Positions 41,718 through 44,755 of a stretch of DNA of 44,755 nucleotides are shown here, piece after piece. This DNA is from an uncultured Prevotellaceae bacterium (GTDB lineage: Bacteria > Bacteroidota > Bacteroidia > Bacteroidales > Bacteroidaceae): positions 1 through 44,755 of the forward strand of contig CADCET010000023.1 of assembly GCA_902800495.1 (NCBI GenBank), read 5' to 3'. A program made the position numbers and the translations under genes. Under the pieces are notes generated by a model. It saw only the letters and a program-made list of their open reading frames with translations, did no database searches and was not told where the DNA came from. Within the stretch, counting starts at the first letter, position 1. Each line of letters begins with the position of its first letter.

Positions 41718-43145
41718 ATGGCGAATTTACCACTTACATTCACAGAATATACGCGCCAGCTGATGGGCGACGAGCGCTTCGAACGATACCTGAAATCGTT
41801 CGAGGAAGAGCCTCCCGTCAGCATCCGTCTGAACCCGAGAAAAGTGGGATCATCGAACAAGGTAGTCTCGAACCTCGTACCTCGCACCTCGTACCTCGAA
41901 AAAAAGAGTACCTCGTACCTCGAGAATGGCGAACCCGTTCCCTGGTGCCGCAACGCCTACTACCTGCCCCAGCGTCCTAACTTTACGATGGACCCTCTGT
42001 TCCACGCCGGCTGCTACTACGTGCAGGAGGCGGCCTCAATGTTCCTCGACGAAGTCATTCGACAAATTAGAAATGAGGAATTAGGAATTAGAAATGATGA
42101 TTACCAAACAAGTCCGGAGGCTAATCCCAGACAAAGTAATCATAATTCCTCATTTCTAATTCCTCATTTCTCATTTCTCATTTCTCATTTAGCGAATGCG
42201 CTCGACCTCTGCGCCGCTCCCGGCGGCAAGTCGACGCTGCTCCGTTCTGCCCTGCCCGCCGACTGCGTGCTCTACTCCAACGAGCCCATCCGCCAGCGCG
42301 CTAACATCCTGCTGGAGAACGTCACGAAATGGGGCTACCCCAACCACATCGTCACCAACAACTACCCCGAAGTCTTCCGCAAGTCGAAGCAGCGCTTCGA
42401 CCTCATCCTCTGCGACGTCCCCTGCTCCGGCGAGGGCATGTTCCGCAAGGACGAAGCCACCATCCGCGAATGGAGTCCGCAGAACGTCGACCGCTGCTGG
42501 CAGCTGCAGCGCGACATCGTCAGCGACGCCTGGGCGTGCCTCGCCCCCGGCGGCCTGCTTATATATAGTACGTGTACCTTTAATACTAAAGAGAACGAGG
42601 AGAACGTTCGCTGGTTCTTGGACACCTTCGACGATGCCGAGATACTGCCCGTCGACGTCCGTCCCGAGTGGAACATCACCGGCTCGCTGCTCCCCGGCTT
42701 CGACGCTCCCGTCTACCGCTTCATCCCCGGCATCACTCGCTCCGAGGGGCTGTTTATGTGCGTGATGAGGAAGAGAGGAGAGAGGGATATTCGAGGTACG
42801 AGGGATATTCGAGATACGAGGTGCGAGGTACGAGGTACGAGATTACCTTCAAGTGCAGTATTATCCGCCAACAAACTATTCTCGTACCTCGCACCTCGCA
42901 CCTCGTACCTCGAAAAGTTGCCTTGCGCTGACCTCACCTACCCCCAGGCCCTCGCCTACCTCCGTGGCGAAGCCCTTGTGCTGCCGCCCGACACACCTCG
43001 CGGTCTCGTCACCGTCACGTTTATGGGGCACCCGTTAGGCCAGGTGAAGAACATCGGCACGCGCGCCAACAACCTCTACCCCAAGGAGTGGCGCATCAAG
43101 ACCACCCACGTACCTACAGACTACGAGCCGGTACTCACTCTATAA
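41718..43145 (+). CDS. RsmF/YebU-like 16S rRNA cytosine-C5 methyltransferase with three repeat inserts
   Basis: A 475-residue NOL1/NOP2/Sun family methyltransferase. SAM motif I is LDLCAAPGGKST; the two catalytic cysteines lie in DVPCSGEGMF and YSTCTF; the C-terminal RsmF-type domain ends GTRANNLYPKEWRIK. It should methylate a cytosine in 16S rRNA. Three in-frame inserts encoded by heptamer repeats interrupt it: near residues 50-72, about 115-158 just before motif I, and about 357-400 after the catalytic domain. The conserved blocks are intact, so the enzyme may still work. Single gene with its own promoter. Confidence 0.92.
   Translation: MANLPLTFTEYTRQLMGDERFERYLKSFEEEPPVSIRLNPRKVGSSNKVVSNLVPRTSYLEKKSTSYLENGEPVPWCRNAYYLPQRPNFTMDPLFHAGCYYVQEAASMFLDEVIRQIRNEELGIRNDDYQTSPEANPRQSNHNSSFLIPHFSFLISHLANALDLCAAPGGKSTLLRSALPADCVLYSNEPIRQRANILLENVTKWGYPNHIVTNNYPEVFRKSKQRFDLILCDVPCSGEGMFRKDEATIREWSPQNVDRCWQLQRDIVSDAWACLAPGGLLIYSTCTFNTKENEENVRWFLDTFDDAEILPVDVRPEWNITGSLLPGFDAPVYRFIPGITRSEGLFMCVMRKRGERDIRGTRDIRDTRCEVRGTRLPSSAVLSANKLFSYLAPRTSYLEKLPCADLTYPQALAYLRGEALVLPPDTPRGLVTVTFMGHPLGQVKNIGTRANNLYPKEWRIKTTHVPTDYEPVLTL
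41868..41930 (+). repeat. Heptamer element in the methyltransferase gene, first copy (TACCTCG type)
   Basis: Words AACCTCG, TACCTCG, CACCTCG and TACCTCG follow at 7 nt, then a short A-rich spacer and two more TACCTCG. The frame reads NLVPRTSYLEK, the same reading as the third copy's right arm. Only one arm type is present. Confidence 0.75.
42064..42189 (+). repeat. Inverted heptamer element in the methyltransferase gene, second copy (ATKAGRA type)
   Basis: Left arm 42064-42104 (ATTAGAA, ATGAGGA, ATTAGGA, ATTAGAA, ATGATGA) and inverted right arm from 42136 to about 42189 flank a unique 31-nt centre. The left arm reads IRNEELGIRNDDY and the right arm NHNSSFLIPH, matching the sigma-factor copy almost word for word. 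Confidence 0.82.
42791..42914 (+). repeat. Inverted heptamer element in the methyltransferase gene, third copy (TACCTCG type)
   Basis: Left arm 42791-42843 (CGAGGTA words, with two GGGATAT/ATACGAG variants) and right arm 42879-42914 (TACCTCG and CACCTCG words) are inverted around a 35-nt centre. The 36-nt right arm matches the end of the left arm at 33 positions. Frame: VRGTRLP, then FSYLAPRTSYLEK. Confidence 0.8.
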
Positions 43146-43147
43146 TG

Positions 43148-43185
43148 ATTAAGGTGGAAATGCCTTCGGGCATTTCCACCTTAAT
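43148..43185 (+). terminator. Strong UUCG hairpin after the methyltransferase gene
   Basis: A perfect 17-bp stem (43148-43164 with 43169-43185) closed by a TTCG tetraloop begins 2 nt after the stop codon. No long T-run follows, but the AT-rich arms would give short U-tracts in both directions. Probably a terminator or mRNA stabiliser. Confidence 0.75.
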
Positions 43186-43231
43186 AATAAGGAACAGACC
43201 GATCTTACTTGATCACGACCTTGAGCTAAAG

Positions 43232-43293
43232 CTCGAGCTCGTTCCCGTTCGGAAAGGCTACGGGTAGGCGCGCCAGCGGGAATGAACCTCGAG
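43232..43293. other. Compact palindromic structure of unknown role
   Basis: CTCGAG at 43232-43237 and 43288-43293 enclose GTTCCCG, inverted as CGGGAATGAAC with a 4-nt bulge, plus an inner CCCGT/ACGGG hairpin and the palindrome GGCGCGCC. No gene or promoter is linked to it. It could be debris of a mobile element or a binding site. Confidence 0.4.
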
Positions 43294-43487
43294 TATGTCA
43301 AATTGATTCCCCGTTTTGTTATTCGTCAGTCGGATTATCTTAAAATTCGCGGCCAAAATTACAAAAAATCATCGATATCCCCAAAAGAAAACCGCCAAAA
43401 ATTGCAATTTTGTTTGTTTTACCGTAAGCGTCTCTGATGTTACGCCTTGCAAAATCAATGACGATTGTTTACATTGTTGCCCATCTG

Positions 43488-43652
43488 TCAGGCAACAGTT
43501 GACGGTACTTGCTTAATGGTGTTATAGTCAAAGAGGTTGATGTGATTCGTCTTGGCTGACAATGCCAGCGTATATAGCACGTCAGCACGTTCTGCACCTG
43601 AGTGCGATCCGAAGAAGAGCGTGCTCCGACGATACTTGAGACAAAACGGAAG
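43488..43652 (-). pseudogene. Remnant of an IS66-family transposase C-terminus
   Basis: On the minus strand, one frame from about 43652 down to the stop at 43488-43490 reads RRSTLFFGSHSGAERADVLY and then TLALSAKTNHINLFDY. This matches the late IS66 TnpC segment in which a GSHxGAE motif follows the catalytic region. The upstream catalytic part and the element ends are missing, so only a fragment of about 165 bp remains. The rest of 43190-43790 has hairpins but no gene. Confidence 0.65.
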
Positions 43653-43664
43653 GCCTACCCCCTG

Positions 43665-43685
43665 CCCCTCCCTGTGAGGGAGGGG
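43665..43685. repeat. Short perfect palindrome of a CCCCTCCCT/AGGGAGGGG type
   Basis: CCCCTCCCT, a 3-nt GTG loop, then AGGGAGGGG. It looks like an interspersed palindromic repeat; only one copy is in this window. A second hairpin (GCCGGGA with TCTCGGC, 43724-43754) lies 40 nt further on. Confidence 0.55.
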
Positions 43686-43787
43686 AGTGATATGTTATGC
43701 AATGAGGGGGGCAGATACGGAAACGCCGGGACTTCCCTTGCAGGGGTCTCGGCGGATATTTTCTTGTGGGTGGAACAATGTCGGTGG

Positions 43788-44084
43788 CTACCGTTTCTTG
43801 CCTTTGCCGAAGATGTCGGCGTGGGTGCCGGTGCGGTAGAGCGAGATGATGCGTATCTCGGTGTCCTTCTCGTAGAGTAGCAGCCAGTCGGGGTTGATGT
43901 GGCACTCCCAGTAGCCCTTGTAGTCGCCAGTGAGCATGTGATTGTGCAGGTTGGCGGGCAGGGGTTCGTCGTTCTCTAACATCCCAACAACCTTGTATAA
44001 GTCACTCAGTGGCAGATTCCTACGCTTGGCCAGTTTCAGGTCTTTGCGAAACGGCCCGGTCGGTTTAACTATGAACTTTGCCAT
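43788..44084 (-). CDS. YafQ-type toxin of a type II toxin-antitoxin system
   Basis: A 98-residue basic protein of the RelE/ParE superfamily, YafQ branch. Family features are the N-terminal FRKDLKLAKRRNLP, the central LPANLHNHMLTGDYKGYWECH and the core WLLLYEKDTEIRIISLYRTGTHADIF. Such toxins cut mRNA on the ribosome. Here the antitoxin gene lies upstream, ending 4 nt before the toxin ATG, as in dinJ-yafQ. Full length, with conserved histidines kept (HNH and TGTHADIF), so it may be active. Confidence 0.88.
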   Translation of the reverse strand: MAKFIVKPTGPFRKDLKLAKRRNLPLSDLYKVVGMLENDEPLPANLHNHMLTGDYKGYWECHINPDWLLLYEKDTEIRIISLYRTGTHADIFGKGKKR

Positions 44085-44088
44085 ACTC

Positions 44089-44376
44089 CTAAAGTGCCTC
44101 GCACCAAGATTTGAACTCGTCCATCGATTTCATTTCATACACTGGTTCCTTGCCGCTGCGCACGTCCTCGATGGCCTGCATGGTCTCGTCGTTGAGATAC
44201 TCGCCCGTCTCGGGGTCGTAGAGGCGGGGCTTGCGGGACTCAGCCACGGCAGGCTTTACACTGTCGATAAGCATTGCCACAAGTTCCAGCTTCTCGCTGT
44301 TGTCGAGTTTCTTTGCCTGGTTCCATGCCCTTGTGAAGGGGGTCGACGTACGTTTTCTTGCTGTCGTTGCTTCCAT
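44089..44376 (-). CDS. Antitoxin paired with the YafQ-type toxin
   Basis: A 95-residue acidic protein immediately upstream of the toxin. It does not show the RHH motif of DinJ. It starts with a basic, threonine-rich stretch (ATTARKRTSTPFTRAWNQAKK), then LDNSEKLELVAMLIDSV, and ends with an acidic tail likely to wrap the toxin (RSGKEPVYEMKSMDEFKSWCEAL). Its role is assigned from position and charge. The pair is probably autoregulated; a -7 element lies at 44482-44489. Confidence 0.72.
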   Translation of the reverse strand: MEATTARKRTSTPFTRAWNQAKKLDNSEKLELVAMLIDSVKPAVAESRKPRLYDPETGEYLNDETMQAIEDVRSGKEPVYEMKSMDEFKSWCEAL

Positions 44377-44481
44377 AATTCTCGTTGTTTAGAGTTTGAA
44401 CTTCGTTCGAAACCGCTTCCGCTCGGAAAACCTCGAAATCCTTTCGGGTCTTCTCTCGCTTAATCGCGGCTTTCACGGCTG

Positions 44482-44489
44482 CAAAGATA
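44482..44489 (-). promoter_or_regulatory. Probable -7 box for the toxin-antitoxin operon
   Basis: Minus-strand TATCTTTG (plus CAAAGATA) preceded by G on the plus strand, the usual context. The start would be near 44475, giving a leader of about 100 nt to the antitoxin ATG. An ATG at 44476 opens another frame through the leader (MKAAIKREKTRKDFEV); it may be chance. Confidence 0.45.
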
Positions 44490-44594
44490 CAACATTTTCT
44501 TGTAATTCCCGTATTTCTTCAAAAAAAATATACCCACACCTCTTACACCTGGCACTTAACTCATTGAAAATCAGAGGCTATTTTTTGAGGGTAA

Positions 44595-44623
44595 GTCGCA
44601 CCTATAGTCGCACCAGAGGTGAC
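44595..44623. other. Paired GTCGCACC words and inverted GGTGAC
   Basis: GTCGCACC occurs at 44595-44602 and 44607-44614, and GGTGAC, nearly its inverse, at 44618-44623. The closely spaced copies look like protein-binding sites, for example arm-type sites of a tyrosine recombinase. No recombinase gene is inside the window, so this is only a pointer. Confidence 0.35.
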
Positions 44624-44640
44624 ACCAGGTAATATTGGCA

Positions 44641-44755
44641 GGCCGTGAAACATTTTCGAGAGGCTTATATTTTTTTACGAGCGGCCGTGAAATTTTTGCG
44701 AGAGGCTTGTACGTTTCCGGCCTTTGCCGTGAAACATTTTCGGAAACACCACATA
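44641..44755 (+). repeat. 42-bp tandem repeat running off the window end
   Basis: Copies begin at 44641, 44683 and 44725 (the last cut by the window edge). The shared core is GGCCGTGAAA, ATTTT/TTTTT, then CGAGAGGCTT; within it TGAAAcaTTTTC is nearly palindromic. The last 10-15 nt of each unit vary. Apart from the toxin-antitoxin promoter, the words at 44595-44623 and this array, I see nothing in 44490-44755. Confidence 0.65.

Noticed and set aside
41868-42914. CRISPR-like array
   Set aside because: The units are 7 nt without spacers, and no cas genes are present.
43316-43516. Plus-strand frame of 66 codons in the gap after the methyltransferase gene
   Set aside because: No homology recognised, no promoter, and it overlaps the IS66 remnant on the other strand.
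44240-44476. 78-codon frame overlapping the antitoxin gene
   Set aside because: It overlaps the antitoxin in another frame and has no recognisable domain; noted only as a possible leader frame.
1-44755. tRNA or rRNA genes
   Set aside because: No T-loop plus acceptor pattern or rRNA segment was found in any gap by eye; a tRNAscan run would settle it.

Overview
The window looks like a Prevotella-type chromosome (order Bacteroidales). Evidence: promoters of the Bacteroidetes form (TTTG, about 20 nt, then TAnnTTTG); a DUF4492 gene directly before cydAB; a WxcM/FdtA-type sugar operon; BspA-type leucine-rich repeats; subtilases ending in a type IX secretion sorting tail; and a PorE-like OmpA/TPR/propeller lipoprotein. 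Most genes are GC-rich and packed into operons with ATGA overlaps. No tRNA, rRNA, CRISPR array, prophage or intact insertion sequence was seen.

Layout. 1-1000: an outward-reading promoter and a Bax-inhibitor-1 family membrane protein. 1022-3704: lutABC for L-lactate oxidation. 11887 down to 3717 (minus): one compact run of nine genes: MATE exporter, cytidylate-kinase-like protein, phosphodiesterase, rfbB, a duplicated-domain membrane protein, purT, FdtA-like ketoisomerase, GNAT/FemAB-like acyltransferase and a DegT/FdtB-like aminotransferase. Together the rfbB, fdtA, acyltransferase and aminotransferase genes suggest a dTDP-3-acylamino-3,6-dideoxyhexose. 11960-14930: subtilase, xseA, xseB. 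15013-20426: ilvE and two tandem type IX subtilases. 20437-21390: an Rpn/PD-(D/E)XK nuclease. 21526-25110: trmB, a BspA-like LRR protein and mrp. 30981 down to 25137 (minus): coiled-coil membrane protein, TolC, HlyD and two ABC-2 permeases, with no ATPase gene. 31113-34201: DUF4492, cydA, cydB. 34335-36449: topB. 36450-37021: no protein gene; this stretch looks like a large structured RNA. 37022-39103: the PorE-like lipoprotein. 41625 down to 39077 (minus): GIN-domain protein, DUF6249-like, PspC, ECF sigma factor and a DUF5056-like membrane protein. 41718-43145: an RsmF-like rRNA methyltransferase. 43146-44755: hairpins, an IS66 remnant, a YafQ-type toxin-antitoxin pair and a 42-bp tandem repeat running off the edge.

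Two things stand out. First, 36528-36963 looks like a stand-alone non-coding RNA of about 420 nt: a good promoter, an intrinsic terminator, a closing helix, several perfect or near-perfect helices and an apparent pseudoknot; I could not match it to any RNA family I know. Second, the DNA carries a set of heptamer-repeat elements: tandem 7-nt words, in the best cases forming two inverted arms around a unique centre of 30-35 nt. They lie inside reading frames (sigma factor, PorE-like lipoprotein, three times in the methyltransferase), always in an open frame and, within a family, in the same frame and orientation. Simpler heptamer arrays occur at the tolC stop codon, in the tolC signal peptide and before the LRR gene. 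Also notable are a sharp AT-rich block of about 1 kb inside topB and several promoters that put the transcription start almost on the start codon.
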